A stretch of 64,000 nucleotides of DNA from Lycocorax pyrrhopterus obiensis (GCA_014706295.1 JACSVZ010000004.1:88419047-88483046); one strand, 5' to 3'; counted from the stretch's first letter, positions 38,528-53,400 are shown. The notes: generated by a model from the sequence alone, not told the origin. Program-made: numbers and translations.

Positions 38528-41500
38528 ATGCATACCTGCTATGCGATCTGATCTGAATGTTCTTCTTCCCATAATCTATGTCCTCTCAATAGGAAAAATA
38601 GAATTACTGAAAATGCAGCAATGCCACATTTTTTCTCATGCCCCACCTCATTAAAAATATTCATATGCCTAGCTTTCATAACTGCGTTAATAAAATTTCA
38701 TTTGTTTAATTATGACTCTTTCTGAACACCATCTGTAAGATTACAGATGTAAGACTGAGAAATAGACCATGCCAGGTCCTTAGCCACTGATAACATATAA
38801 TTAAGAATTCCATTTTGTGCAAAACTGACAAGTTCTCCTTTCATTTACATCAGTACAATCTTGCAATTCTAATCAAATCAATTCAATTCACCTTAGTTTA
38901 ACTGAGAGTACATATTTGTCCTGAAATGTACTTCATTCCTATATATGATCAGAGGAGGGACATCAAACACCTGTCTTTAAGTTCCTAGTCTACAATACAT
39001 TTAGCAAAACACTGACATAAGGATGGAAGGAAAAAAAATAAAAGCTAGTCATTTTTAAAGTACCTAGGTGATCTTAATCAAATTCTCAAAACGATGACTC
39101 ATTTTCCTCAAAAATGAAAGGAGGAGAAATCCACAGTTTTGCAGTTATTTTTGAGACGAGTTTAAGAATTGTTTACTGGGGCATAAATAAATTAAATGAT
39201 CTCCTTAAGTTTCAGATGAGACAACCATCAATAACCTCACACTCTGAGGTAGCCACCAGGCAGTGAAAGGTGAGCAATACATTCCATTTTTACCTTGTCC
39301 TTCTCTGGCCTGTTTTGCAGCCACAAAATATGTCACCTCAGGCTCTCAACAGGAACTATGGTTACTCAGCACTGTTGGAAATTAGGCTTATTTCTTAGTG
39401 CATCTAAATCTAAGGACAAAAATGTTGGCTGGAATCGGGTAATAGAAAGATACAGCTAATTAAACACTGTAGACTGAAGAGCAATATTTATTCTTTCATT
39501 GGACCCTAAAACAGATGAAGGATGGAAAAAAGGAATAAAAATATGTTCTCCCACTTAACTACTCTATGTTTCATCTATTTCTTGGTCTGTTCTATGGTGA
39601 ATCAGCATCTTTACAGACAATCTTTCTTTACCTGGCAGGTGTCCTCAGATAGAGAGTTTAGTCCTCAGTATCTGCACCAATGGCTGTCCTATTTGCACTG
39701 CTGTTCTGGAATTTTTCCTGATTATCCCTCTGGAACTGAGTCGTTCAACACTTTTCAAAATTCAGTCATCTTATTTTGATGTCCTTTTTGAAAGTCCACC
39801 ATTTTTTCATGGAGACCAGCTTCAAGACCTCATGCATTCCAGGCAAAATATTTACTGGAACTGCTCCAAATATAAGGGGTTTTTTATTACTTCTTGAACA
39901 GTGCTCTTAGATACTTTTAAAATTTGCTTTTTACCAACTCGTATTTTTGCCTAGATTCCTTGATCAAAAGAGTGATTCCAAGTTTAGGTAAATTTTGGTT
40001 AAAATTAAAAAGAGAATATAAAGCAGTAGTATAAAACACAAAATTATAACATTGCATCTTAATTTGCTCATATCATTTTTGAAAAATAGATGTAACTAAA
40101 TAAATCTTAAAGCTTCTTTTTATATTTCCTGATCATACAAATCTAATCCTCATATGTCTTATGTCCATGCCAATATTCATGCAAACAGGCAAGCTTTGAA
40201 ATGTGCCTCGAAGGTCAAGAAACAAATGGTTTATGATACCAATGAACAAAGGATCCTAAAGGAAAGAAAAAAATAAAAAGGGGCTTCTATATTACATCAC
40301 ATATGTTCTGAAAAAAGGGCAAAGGATCAAGGTTTCATTATAATGACAGGAATGTGGCTCAAGCTGACAGCATGAGAAGAGGGAAAAATCTCATTGAGTG
40401 ATTTTGAAATTAAGATCAACATTGCAGTTTTCACATGAAAAGCAAAAGGCAGCTAGAAAGTTCTCAAAACATTGGCAAACAAACTGATCTGAATAACTGA
40501 CTTTTCAACACCAAGACTGACTGAAAAAATTAAAATTCTTTGAGGTTAACCTGCTCTTTTAATTCTTTAGATTTTACTGCAGAAATAAAGCTTTTTTTCC
40601 CTTCTTTGTTGTTCCTTTGTGGTAACCTAATCAGGTTCCAAATGAACAAATTGATTTTTATGTCCTTTATCCTCCTATTAGAATTAAATATTGATATATT
40701 AATTTCAACACACTTCTTAAAGTATCAAAACTAAATGTTTCAACAGCCGCAAATTTTTTTCTTTTTTTTTTCTCCTGCCAAAAGTGTTTGCTGAATTCAG
40801 TTTACAACCAATTTCAGCTAAGCCAAATTTTCAAGTTTCCATTTATAATTTATTTGTTAAAAAGCTTTTCCTTGTGCTTTTTCTAGTAACTCTCTGCTGT
40901 CCAGCACCTTTGTTGGATATTCAGTAACTTCTACATGTGTAAGTGTACTTTGCTTAAGCATAAACATTATTGAGAAGGCAGTGTAGCCTTTTTTCAAATC
41001 CTCTACAATTCTCTAATCCCATGGGTTTGGTATCAGGGCCTTTTCCTGAGGGTTACTGTTACAAACTGCTTTTTGGTCATAGAAAGCAACCATTCCATAG
41101 TTGAAGAGCATTCTCCCTTGCTATCATATCCAGGACAGACACAAATACAAATCCCAAGAGAAAAATCTCTAAATGAAGGAAAGAAGATACGATTTGCCTT
41201 AACATCTTGCCTAATATTGCCCTTCATTCTCTCAGTCAGGTTAGGATTTGAAAGCTACACCTTCTGAGCTTCTACACATTCTGAACATAGGTGCTAGTTG
41301 TTATGTCACGGAAGAGACATGAAAGTAGTATACAAGGGTATAATAAAGTCAAATGCGATGTCAGCACCCAAGATTCCTAGGATAGATACTGACCTTAAAT
41401 GTTCATTTGAGTTATTTTTGAAAATGATCAACAGGTCATTCTTTCACATACTTTCAAAATGTAGCAGAAACTGGAAGAATGCACTAGACCAGGAGGGGAA

Positions 41501-44500
41501 GAGTCAACAGACATCAAGGAGCACAGATCAATTTCTCTACCAAACAGGGAGGGCAAGCACACTCTTCAAGTCTGTCCCAAAGGTTCTCTTTGCAGATAAA
41601 TACTTAGATAGCTCAGCACAAAACATACGTGTTCCTGGAATCTAAGGATTTCTTGGAATACATGCATGTGAGGGAAAAATTAATTCATGAAGCAAAGGAG
41701 GCAGAAGAAATTTAGCTCTAGCTTGGCTTGATCTGCCTAATGCGTATGTTTCCATCTCTCTTGCTTTAATAAAGATTACACTAAGCAAATACCATATTCC
41801 TGAAAAGATTCCGTCACATACTGGCAAATATTTCAGCTTTCCATGTATGTTCATTTTCGTGGCTGAGAAAGATACTGAAGTGACGCAAAATACAATATTT
41901 AAAGGAAAAATCTCAGTCTGAGGACTTTTATAAATCTCAAACAAAAATTAAATAGACAACAAGGAGAAAATGGATGTAATAGGTCCCCAAATGAAACAGA
42001 AAGACCAATGGATAATAGAGTAAAATTCTTCTATAAAAACAATGGCTGTATAAGAACTTGGAAACAAACATAACAGAAATATGCCTTAGGTAGTACATAC
42101 TTACATAAATAAACGTGACAAGGGATGGCTACTGGGCCTGACCTATTTCTTGCAATGAGAAAACTTTCACTGTGTTCAATGACAGAATTAGGCTGTAGGT
42201 TTGCAAATGATTCAGTGTTTATTCAAATAATAGTGAAGAAGAAAGTGGTGTTTTCAATTTAAATGAGCTCAGGCTTTCTCAGGTATTTCTTAGGTGAATG
42301 TCTCATGTGGTCAAGCAAGTGCTAATGGCAATGCTAACATTGCCAAGCACAGCTCAACCCAGGAACTAGAGTAGAAAGATTACCTGCTTGTGTTAGAAGC
42401 ATGAGGGGAAAGTAGTTGGAACCATCATAGTTTTCCTAGTTGGCATATGTTTTCCTGCAGAGACCATTCCAAAAATTATTGAAGTAATTGGCACCAGAGG
42501 GAAAAGAGAAGGGAGGTCAGATTAAGGCCACTGAAATCAGCAGAAAAAAATCATTCCATTGGTAGAGACAGTGGAAATGTGGCCACTTGCAAGCAATGAG
42601 AATGGCTACTGTTGCCAGAGAAAGAATCAAGACCAGATGAAGTGCCTATTCCTTTGAAAAGGTCACTTGAGACTGGTAGTCTTGGGGTGTGCCTTTTCCT
42701 AATTCAAAAGGACTGTTTCAGGGAAAGTATCAGAGCAAAAATATGTAGCAATGAATAGCAAGTGGGGAATATTAATGAGACCACATTTAACCACCTTAAA
42801 CACAGCTCTTTCTTATTTGCAAAAGGGAAGAAAAGTAAGTGTAGTGTTAGGTCGGACTGTGATGTAGGAGATCTGGCACGACAATAGAGTAAGAGAGGGA
42901 AGTGAGTAGATAAAGTAGTTTTAAGACCATATGCTCTGAGAAACAGGAATTTGTGGATAGGAAGGTGAAAGACTGCACATTTTTCTAGGTGTCGTTGGCA
43001 CTGGTACATTTGCAGTGTATTTCACCTGCAGCGAATTATGAAAGTTCGGTGAATTTATTTAGCTTTTGTTAAGAATAAATGAACTACTCAGGATTTTGAG
43101 AAAGGTTTAGCTTGTGAAATGTGCTCTCTTTTCTGGAAGAGGGCAAGGGATTACTTTTAAGCTGATGCATAGTTAGATGTGAGTCACACTTAAGTGAATT
43201 GATTTTTTTGCCTATAAAACTAAGTAGTCTATCCACAAGACAGTAGAAAAGCTAAGTACTAAACAATGAAGTCATCGATTGTGCAAACAAGTACACAGTT
43301 TCTGACTAAATGGTTTCATGTTGTTAAACATATATAAAGCTGAATTTCAAGTTCCATGAGAAAGGTGTTTCACATCAGAAAATCCTCAAATGATTGGAGA
43401 TAAAGCTCTGGAAACCAAGGATAAAGTTGAGAGAAAGAGAGAGAGAGAGAGAGAGAAACCAGTGGAAAATGAAAATGTAAAAATGAAAGAACTTCAGAGA
43501 TTTGAAAACAGTCGCTTAGATTAATGAAAAGTATTTTTCACATTTGTTATCTCTTTACCCATGAATGTTTCTGGTTTTTCTATATGGGTCTGATCTAAAG
43601 CTCACTGAAGACATCCTGAAAAATCCCAGAGACTCCAATGAGACAAGGAAAATGATCTTTTGATTCCAAACAAGCACTGCCCATAATCATGCAATATGTG
43701 TTTGTAAATGTCTTTCACATCTGGAAGAAAGTGTAATTTGCCAAGCTATAACATTTCAGATACCTATCCAGGTTTCCATAACATTTGTCTTTTTCCTGAC
43801 TACTGTTCTCTAAAAAGCTGCGTGTTTTGGATGGTTTAGTCCTGTCTTTATGCAGAGCCTGCTATAAACTTGTCATGAGGTTGTGAAAAATATTAATTAA
43901 AAACCCCCCAAAATGTAAGAATAAACCCCTGAAAAGTAGGTCCCATGTGCATATCTAGATATTTACTGGAATAAATAAGGCATTTGCTTACATAGACAAG
44001 TATATGAGAGAGAGGCAAGGGATACAAACACCACGGACTGCATTTGGGTTTGTGAGAAGGGATCTAGTCAAGCTGTACAAATGAGAGAGACTGGCAGGCA
44101 CCTCCGTAGGCAAATGGATTAGTGGTATTTCTAAAAGCAGTTAAGTGTGATCCTAGACACAAGTGTCTACCAGAGACAAGTAACTTTAGTTAACTTTTTT
44201 TCAGATTTCAAGTCCACCAGTGTCTGAGTAAAATCTTAATTATGTGACAAAAATAAAATAGAAAAAGTAGAAAAAGAAAGAACACCAAAAAACCTTTACA
44301 TTAAGATCTCATTATTTTTTATTCAGTTGTCTACATTTTACATAGGTGCTCACGGTACATTCATCTGACATGAGCAGCATGAATAATTTCCAAGAAAAAA
44401 ATAAAGAAATATTCCATTTAAACTTATGCAGCTGTGAAATGTACAGTCTAATCTTGAAAATTTTCTCCACTGTTTTCCTCCTTTGTCTGATAAAGACATG

Positions 44501-47500
44501 GCAAGACTGAGAAAAATTTCTGCAGAGGCTCAGGCTGCATGGAATTATTTTAAATTCATGCACAAATGGATACTTTCTCAATCAACTTTATTTATCTTTT
44601 TTAATTTTTTACTGTTCATTTAAAAATGCATATCCTCAACCTTGCTTTCATAATAATTTTATTTGTCATAATGGTTCATGTCTAATTTCCTAAAAAGGTT
44701 TTAGTAGTTCTCTGTGATTTTAAAATATGCATTTTCACCCACAGAGATTTATGCTTGAAAAACCTAAGCAAGCTATGACCTTGGTAAGTGGAACACTGCA
44801 TTGGGAACTTCAGTTTTTTTCTTTGAGCTCAGTTAAGAGTGCTTGGAGTAAACTAGAATTACTGACTCAATTTGTCTGTCTTCACAGTCAGTCCAGAGAC
44901 AAACCCAATTAGTGATAATTAGTGATGCTTTCATTATATGGTAAGATGGGTGTAATGTGAGAAAATCAAAGAAAATGCACGTGTAGAGATCGTTTATATT
45001 TCTTGGTGCGAGTTGTTTCACCGGCTGGCGCAATTCAAATGCAGGTGCTCAAGACAAACTCTACATTCCATTCCTCAAGGCAGATTTTAGTGAGTAATTG
45101 AAGTGAAAAGAGTTCTCTGTGACAATTAGGGTTTTTCAGTATTCTCAAAATGGAAGATAGGGAAAACAGCAGAAAACTAGCATTTCTGTTCAGACCCATA
45201 AAGGTTTTTGAGGCTCTTCTGCTCCCTTCACTCAAGAGGAGGAAAACTCTTATGGTTGTTTTGCTGTCAATCTCATACATGTAATACCTTGGTACATGTA
45301 TAGGAAATGCCATTCCTAGTTTTAAAGGCAAAAAGGTGTGACCCAACTCTAGGACACTGAGATTTTGCCTTGAGCAAACTCCAAGTAAATGTGTCCAAGA
45401 CAGTAGTGACTCAGAGAAATGTTTCTAAGAGTGATATATAACCTAGGATCTGGTCAGTCTAGGATCATTTTGCTCTAAAAATCTGTGAAGCTAAGATTAG
45501 GCAGGTCATTCAAAGGTGCATTCAAGGAGGCAAACAGTTTCCAGTAAATCCGCAGAAATTCAGTAGGGAATTGCATATACATATTTAGTGATCTCAAAAG
45601 GTGCACTCTTAGAAAGAAGGAAATACTCTTGTATTCCTGAGCTTATGACTCAATCTGTTGCAGATATCCTTGGAAATCCCACCACAGCAACTAGAAAATT
45701 GGGTCACTGTAGATGAAATTCACTGTAGGTAGAAAAAAAATATTTTTGGGAAATCTAAACACACATTTTCTTCTTTAATACATATTTTATAATTTAGTTT
45801 CAAAAAAACATGATACAAGTAATTATAAGTGAAGTCAGCTAACATTGTTATATGCCAATCTTACTATTAATATGTGTCCTTTATAGTAGGTCAATGTCTT
45901 TGTGAGGCTTTCTTATTACTGTAGAACTGTCAAAAGAATTCAACTCCTATTTAGGCATCTAGATGAAGCAATTCTCAAGACCATGCATTCAGCAGGTCCA
46001 TTCTTCTCAGTGGGACATGCTGAGAGTGTAATACCTCAGAATAGCTCTCTGGTTCATTTATATGTTTAAATGGAAATTAACTTTTTGGACAATGCATCTT
46101 CTCACATTGGTATCAAACCAGGAGTTGCTCTTGACAATATGTCTTTTAAACTTTAATAGCAAAGACCATTCAATGTTATTGCACAAAAATAGTAAGTCTC
46201 AAGTTTTTAGCATGATTTAGACAAGAACTATGTATTCAAACCATATTTACATATCTAAAATCCATAAAGACCATGCTTATCATGACCTTATCCAACCTGA
46301 GATGACTGAGTCATTCTGATAAAAAATATTTCTGTCAAATATTGCTATAAAAACAGTATTACTTTTTTTCTCCCTAAAATAAAAACAGACCAGTCTTTTC
46401 TTTAACTGGATACTGGGTGCTAACATGACTGAAAAAAATACAGAAGGATTGAATTCTCTTAGACAGAATATATATTTCAGAAGAATACAGTGATTTCTTT
46501 CCACCTCACAAATATGGATTACAGGGTTGGCAGTGTTTTTTCATCCATTAAATTTCACTTATTTCAAGAAAATTCTGAATTTCCAGACCAGTACTTTGTG
46601 AAGACTGGGAATCTTTCTCAAAAATCAGGAATCCATTCCAAAACAATCAATTTTAATAGTAATAACATATCCCCAAAAGAACAAGCTCAGATATGCTCTA
46701 CTTAGTTCAGGAGAAGCACCTGAACCCTTACTTCCCAATCCCTCGGGGAGGTTTCTAATCAACTGTCTGCAAGAAGTATCACTAAATGACTTACTCTCTT
46801 CATTCTTTTTTTTTGTTGTTGTTGTTTTCTCTCCCTGCCTCAGCCTTAAAGAACTTACAAACAAAAAGTTTCACAAATTCTTTAGTCAAATCAAGTCTGT
46901 GGCTGTGCTTCTCAGCATATAATGAACAAGAGACAGAGGTGTTTGTAGAGCACAGAAGCTTTTTGTTAACTCGGAGTTCAGTGATAGAAGGTGAGATGTT
47001 TTTTTCAGTACTTTCTGCCTTTTTGCATTTCTGAATGGAAAGAGTTCTTATGTGCTCAAAGACCCCAACAGTATACAGCATTTTGGGACACTGCCGAGGG
47101 CCACTTGGAAAACTGAAAAAGTGCAGAATATAGATGTTTGTCTCTTTAGATGGTTATCTCAGAGACAGTACAACTTGTTCTTTCTATGCTCAATATCTCC
47201 CCATATTAAAAGAAGGCATACCATTAGCTTATCAGCAGCCATAGAACCTGAGGCTATTAAACTGTTCTATTTCTGTAAGGCTCCTCAAATATACCATCTC
47301 AATCTATAATACCATCAATATTTTAAAATGCCATCAAAAACACTTAAAAGTTTACTTTGTCAATAACACATGAATAAATGTTTTTTCTCTGGCTTAATGA
47401 TTAAAAGCTTTCTGGATTTGTATTTAGATTTTTAATACCATTAATATTTTATGAATAATTGATTTTAATGGACATTGTGTTTCAAATTGCTTCTTCTAGT

Positions 47501-47995
47501 ACTGAATGAGGTTGGCCTCTTCTATCAGACATTCACAAGTCAATAAGGTCATAATAACCCATCGACAGCAAAAAGCATGAGCATCTACAAGGAGCGGTAA
47601 ACAAGAGAGTGAACGGCTTCTACTTCTGGGTTGCAGGAATCTTCTATTGCATTTTGGATACAACATTCCTGTGAATTAGTCTTCCTAGCCTCAATTTACT
47701 GAGGATGTAAAAACAGCTTTAAAACTGTTTGATACAATTTTCTCTTTTTTTTTTTTTTTTTGTCACAACATGCACCTAAATCTCGTATAAGGAAATTATC
47801 GCGTAAATATATGCCAGAGTTTCAAAGTTGTTTTGGTAAGAAAGGGCCCAATAAGATCCAAGCAAGATTTTAGTAAGCAATAAGGTAAGTTAGAAACATA
47901 ATTCCCGATGAAATTGTGCATTTAGTGATCTGGACAATTACTAATTCAGACATCTAAAATCCAAGCACAGAGTGCAAGTATGGTGACTAATCAAG
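38528..47995. other. Unique AT-rich non-coding DNA
   Basis: Nothing coding is recognised in 9.5 kb. Low-complexity items are a GA run at 43,429-43,457 and a 17-base T run at 47,745-47,761. A 9-bp perfect inverted repeat (ATACATGTA / TACATGTAT) lies at 45,275-45,301. A splice-flanked minus segment at about 43,996-44,075 is open but isolated. A 115-codon plus frame at 41,298-41,645 starts with TTG and shows no motif. Confidence 0.55.
43429..43457. repeat. (GA)n microsatellite
   Basis: GAGAGAAAGAGAGAGAGAGA continuing to 43,457; one AAA interruption near its start. Confidence 0.95.
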
Positions 47996-48148
47996 GAAGA
48001 GTTGAGTCACCACCCTTGGAGGTATTTAAAAATGTGAGGATGTGGTGCTTAGGGACATAGTTTAGTGGTACACTTGACAGTGCTGTATTATGATTGGACA
48101 TAGATGATCTTAAAGGGCTTTTCCAACCTACAGGACTTTATGGTACTA
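47996..48148 (+). mobile_element. CR1 3'-end fragment
   Basis: GTTGAGTCACCACCCTTGGA and GGTATTTAAAAATGTGAGGA begin the fragment, and GATGATCTTAAAGGGCTTTT then CCAACCTACAGGACTTTATG close it. These match the CR1 3' UTR and tail. The wording of the 3' UTR resembles the 51.3 kb copy (there on the other strand), so the two may be the same subfamily. Confidence 0.85.
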
Positions 48149-51100
48149 GTCTCTCAGGCAATCACTTATTAAAATTGACTACCTTATGGTGCGGTTACAA
48201 GATGAAGATATTCTCCTAGTAAATACAGAATTAGGTTCAACTCCACACTGGATTTCAGGTAATAGAGCCAGATTTCTCTCCTGTATAGAGTATCCTAACC
48301 CATAGGTCATTAGCAGAAACGACTGTCTCCTTTGCCTCTTCATTGCAATGGAAACTTCTTTGGTCAGCACAGCTTCTTCTGCGCTGAGAACACTGCTACC
48401 CACACACCTTAGGCATAGTCAGCATGAGACATATGTCACATTCCTTCTGAATGACGTTGGAAACTATGAAAAAATCAGGCACCAAGCTGCCCATGCTCTT
48501 CTGTAGAGTCTTGTAATTAGGCCTCTAAGTAAGTCTCAGATCAAAGGGAGTAAATTATATAAATCCAGTCATTTCCGCTATAATAAATCCCATCAAGCAC
48601 AAGCTTTCTGAACTTATTTCTTAGTCTAAGCCATCTAACTTTCTCTTAAATCCTACTCTAAAAGCCCAAGTGGCATTTACACTCTCAAGTATATACTAAC
48701 CCATATTGCCCAATTTCAGAAGCAGTTCATGTATGTAATAAATGAAGTTATAGAGCCATGAAATACAGAAAGTTAATTAGGGAATTTGTGTGGTGGGAAT
48801 AACAGTCTGCCAAAGTATGAAGAAAGAGACAGAGATCAAATCAGGTTCATTTCAAACCTTGGCACTAATAATGTCCTTTGTCACCTTTTTTTTTCAGCTT
48901 AAGTATAGATGTTCTGCTTTCAAAATGTCAAGAAACTTCCTAAACTTTATCATGTGCTTTTCCCTTTTTATCTGATGCAAATTAATATTTATGAAATATC
49001 CAGGCTTGAGATTTGTCTTACATGATGACTTTGTATGCAAATGGTCTACCTGTATATGCCGTTATAAAGGACTGGGATTGAGACAAGAAAAGACATTCAC
49101 GTGCTGTCCAATTTAAGAAGTCCCTTGGTAACCATCAGGGACAAATTTGATTTTCATTTCATATTTAAAATTATACGAACAGTTATAAAAATTATAAGAA
49201 CAGTAATACACTAAGGATAACATAGCAAATACTTAGATGAAAATCTCTAGTTATTTATGATAATCTTGTCATTCCTTCCTGCAGAGAAAAGGAATTCCTT
49301 CCTTTCTCTCTATATATGCCCTAGAGAACAAAAGATTCAAATTTTCAAAAAGAGAACAGTATACAATTACTGAAGTTTCAAAATCAAATACCAGTAAAGC
49401 TCTGTGTGTTTATTATGAAGCCTTCCAAGCCTTCAAATTCTCCAAAACATGGTCTTCTGAAAAAGTGCTTAAAGGTGGCACCTTGAAAGTAATGCAGCAT
49501 GGAAAAAGTTCACATCATGTTTCCTTCTATGCAACTATGAAGCCAAAAGGACATTTTTTCAGACTCATTTAACCCCCCACATTTTTTCAGAACATTTTCC
49601 TCTCAATTTTTCCGAACTTGCTAGAAACCAAATAGATACAAGAAAATCCAAAATTACCAGATGAAAAGGGAAGATAAAAATATTATTTAAGTAAATATAG
49701 CTAACTGAAGGACTAGCTAACAGTGCCAGATGAATTTATCCCTTGTGTTATGGAAGAAATATTGTATTTCTGATTCTCTAGGTATTTCACAGTTCTCCTA
49801 TCAAAAATATGTGAACAATTTTGACACTTATGAATGGCTGAGGAGCTATGATAAAATTCGTATAGGTGTAGCCTTACGCTGTATATTAAAAAAACCAAAA
49901 ATCACACAGACTTTCCTATTTCAGAAAATTTTGGAAGATTTTTCTCTATTTCACTAACTTCAAATATACCCTACTGAGAAAGAAATAATGCCAACTATAC
50001 TTAGTCTAGATTTCTGTGCATGCTGGTGTTAGATGCAGCTGGATACCTTCAAATGGAATGGACTATGACAGACTCTTCGTTGCCCTTCCCTAGCTTAGCA
50101 TTTAAGTTGCAAGAAATAATTATCCTGGAAAACTCTTCTCCTATTTGAATTTTGTCAAAATTTTCCAAATGATTAAAAACTTATTCTAAAGGCACTAACA
50201 CCTAAAGGTTAGCTGACAAGTACCTAAGTACTTGCATAACTACTTACATAAGTACACAAGTCTCTTTTCCTTATAAAAATAAGCTAAACAGATAAACAAA
50301 TATATACTTGTTAGTTTGGATGTAAAAACATGTTGGTCAGTTTACAAACCACAGTGTGCATTATGTATGAGGTAGGAAACTAGAAAGAAAATGCAGTCTA
50401 AAGTCTGTATTGGTATTAAAGGGCTCTATTTAGTTCTGGGAACATCAATGGACTTTCGGCCATTCCCACCAGAAAATCTAATCTACCGACAGCTAATGGA
50501 AAGTCTCCTTTCTCCAAAGTGGTAGGGACTAGTGTATTTAGGGAAGCTCTATTTCCCATGCCACATGTACTATGAGATTAGCAGACAGCTCTGATGCCTT
50601 TGTGGCAGCACACATTCTTCTCTGTAAGAGGTTTGCTTTACTCTAACTGTATCACATTATTTCCTTTGCATCCCCCAGTAGTGATGGCTAAAAGATGAAA
50701 TTCTAGTAATAATTTGGCTGGAAATAGTAGTGAACAATAGTCAAAGGCTATTTTTAGCATACCTGGAGATTCAAAATAGTCAAAGATAAGGAATTATTTT
50801 TTTCTGCTTTGCAGTTATCAAATAATTACTTTATGGAAAAAAATTTAAACTGATATAATCTTTTTATATAGCTGTTGGGTCGAAAGACCGGTGCCTTCCC
50901 TGAAGCAGGCAGGAAGGCTGTGCTGAAGAGAAGTGTAGCAGTGCAGGACAGATTAAAAAAGCAAATGTGAAATTAATGAAACTGACCTAATATTTACATA
51001 TGTACATCTTAACTTTCAGATCACAATTAAAAACAAAACTATTAATATATTTTTTGAGTGAGTTCCAGCATTCTCTTTTCTATAAGCAATTATTTTACAA

Positions 51101-51302
51101 GTGCAATATTAATGAACCTAGTGCATTACAGCACTCACAGACTGTACTTGTATTGCAGGTTTTATAAAAAATTTATTCCATTAACATTTCCCCCTTGCTG
51201 AAGCACTCAGGATTTTGGTATTAAAGGTTTTGACCCTGCTGTAAGATGTATGCATAGAGCTGCTAAACTTGGCCTTCAAAATTTGTGTAAGACCTCTACT
51301 AA
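48149..51302. other. Unique AT-rich non-coding DNA, nothing recognised
   Basis: Short open frames only. A local duplication of ACATTTTTTCAGA occurs at about 49,552 and 49,580. No RNA gene or repeat tail was seen. Confidence 0.6.
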
Positions 51303-53400
51303 TTCATAGACTCATAGAATGGTTTATAATGGAAAAGACCTTGAAGACCATCAAGTCCAAGCATCAACCCCACACTGCCAAGTCCACCACTAAACCTAAG
51401 TGTCCCTAAGTACCACATCTACACATCTTTTAAATACCTCCGGGACTGGTGACTCAACCACTTCCCTGGGCAGCCTGTTCTAAGGCTTGACAACTCTTAT
51501 GGTGAAGGAATTATTTCCTAACATGCAATAAAGAACTTCAGTGGGGACTCTGGAGGCTATTTCTTTTTGTCCTGTTCCTTGTTGTTTGGGAGAAGAGGCT
51601 GAAATCCACCTGGCTACAATCTCCTCTCAGGTAGTTGTGGAGAGCAACAATGGCCCCTCTGAACCTCCTTTTCTCCAGGCTAAACAATCCCAACTCTCTC
51701 AGCTGCTTCTGATCAGACTTGTGCTCCAGAACCTTTATCACCTCCATTGTCCTTCTCTGGACACACTACAGCACCTCAGAGTCTTTCTTGTCATAAGGGG
51801 CCCAAAAATGAACATAAGATTTTGGCTATGGCTTCATCAGCGCTGAGTACAGGTAGACAATAACTTCTCTAGACCTGCTGGCCCCACTATTTTCCAATAC
51901 AAGCCAAGGATGCCATTTGCCTTCTTGGGCACCTGGGCACACTGGTTCATGTTTAACCACTGTCAACCAGCATCCCCAGGTTCTTCTCCAGTTGGCAGCT
52001 TTCCTGCCACTCTACACCCAGCCTGTAGTGCCACATGGAGCTGTTGTGACCCAAGCATAGGACCTGGTATTTGGCCTTGTTGAACCTCCTACAACTGGCC
52101 TTGACCCATTGATCCAGCATGTCCAGATCCCTTCCTACCCTCCAGGAGATCAACACTCCCAACCAAACTGGCCTCACCGGCAAACTGACTGAGGGTGCAC
52201 TTGATGCCCTTGTACAGATTGTCCATAAAAATATCAAACACGACTGGCCTCAATACTGAATCCTGGGGAAGCCCACTACTCACTGGCCGCCAGCGAGATG
52301 TAACTCCATTCACCGCAACTCTCTGGGCCTGGACATCCAGACAGTTCACGTGTCCAAGCCATAAGCAGCTAGTTTCTCCAGAAGAATGCTGTGGGAAATG
52401 GTGTCAAAAGCTTTACTAAAGCATCCTTCTTTCCCTTATCCACTAAGTGGGTCACCTTGCAGGCCAGGCAAGTCAGGCAGGACTTGTCTTTCACAAACCT
52501 GTGCCAGCTGAGCCTGATCCCCTGGTTGTCCTGTATGTGCCATGTGATGACACTCAAGATGCTCTGTAATCATCCTCAACACCACGGTCAGGCTGATAGG
52601 CCTGTAGTTCCCTCGATGCTCCTTTCAGCACTTCTTGTAGATGGGTGTTACATTTGCCAACTTCCAGTCAACTGGAACAGCCCCTTTCAGACAAGACTGC
52701 CAAAAAATGATGGGGATAGGCTTGGTGAGCACTCCCACCAGTTCTCTCAGCACCCTTGGGTGAATCTGATCCAGCCCCACGGATTTGTGTGGGTCTAAAT
52801 GGTGTAGCAGGTCACTGACCATTCCCTCCTGGATTATAGGGACATTATTCCTCATCCCTGTGTTACAGCTCAGGGAGGTGGTACCTAAAGAACAACTGGT
52901 CTTACTTTCAAAGATTGAGGTAAGGAAGGCATTAAATACCTCAGCCTTTTCCTCATCCTTTGTCACTGTGTTTCCCCTCACATCCAATCAAGGGTGGAGA
53001 TTCTCCTTAGCACACCATTTGTCGCTCATGTATTTATAGGAACATTTTTTGTTGTCTTTACAGCAGTAGCCAGGTTAAGATCTATCTGGGCTTTGATCCT
53101 TCTAATTTTCTCCCTGCATAACTTCATGGCATCCTGAGTAGTCCTCCTGAGTTTCCTGACCCTTCTTTCAAAGGGCATAAACTCTTTTTTTCCTGAGGTC
53201 CAGCCAAAGCTTCCTGTTTAGCCAGGCTGATCTTCCTCCCTGATGGATCATCTTTTGGTACGAGGGAACAGCCTGCTCCTGCATCTTTAAGATTTCCCTG
53301 GGAACAATGTCCATTCTTGCTGGACTCCTTTGCACTTCAGGACTGTCCCCAAAGGGACTCTGCCAATCAGTCTGCTAAAGAGCCCTATCCCAGGGAAGGA
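51303..53400 (-). mobile_element. CR1-type LINE, largest copy, inactivated reverse-transcriptase ORF
   Basis: The 3' tail is at the left (TCATAGAATGGTTTATAATG) and the element runs leftward for about 2.1 kb. From right to left one can follow the linker upstream of the reverse transcriptase (53,400-52,990). Then comes the fingers region with DPHKSVGLDQIHPRVLREL and VPVDWKLANVTPIYKK (52,987-52,625). The SKAFDTISHSILLEKLAA region follows near 52,430-52,350, then GLPQDSVLRPVVFDIFMDNL and the active-site region (52,349-52,089), and the C-terminal LRELGLFSLEKRRFRG segment (51,747-51,538). Several frameshifts separate these pieces. About 15 bases covering the first catalytic aspartate are lost near 52,430, and the FADD-type box reads FAGE. 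The endonuclease domain is absent. It is a dead 5'-truncated insertion. Confidence 0.95.

Noticed and set aside
47745..47761. 17-base T run as a possible poly-A tail of a minus-strand processed pseudogene
   Set aside because: No AATAAA-type signal lies just inside it and the adjacent sequence resembles no known transcript. The same holds for the T run at 59,407-59,423.
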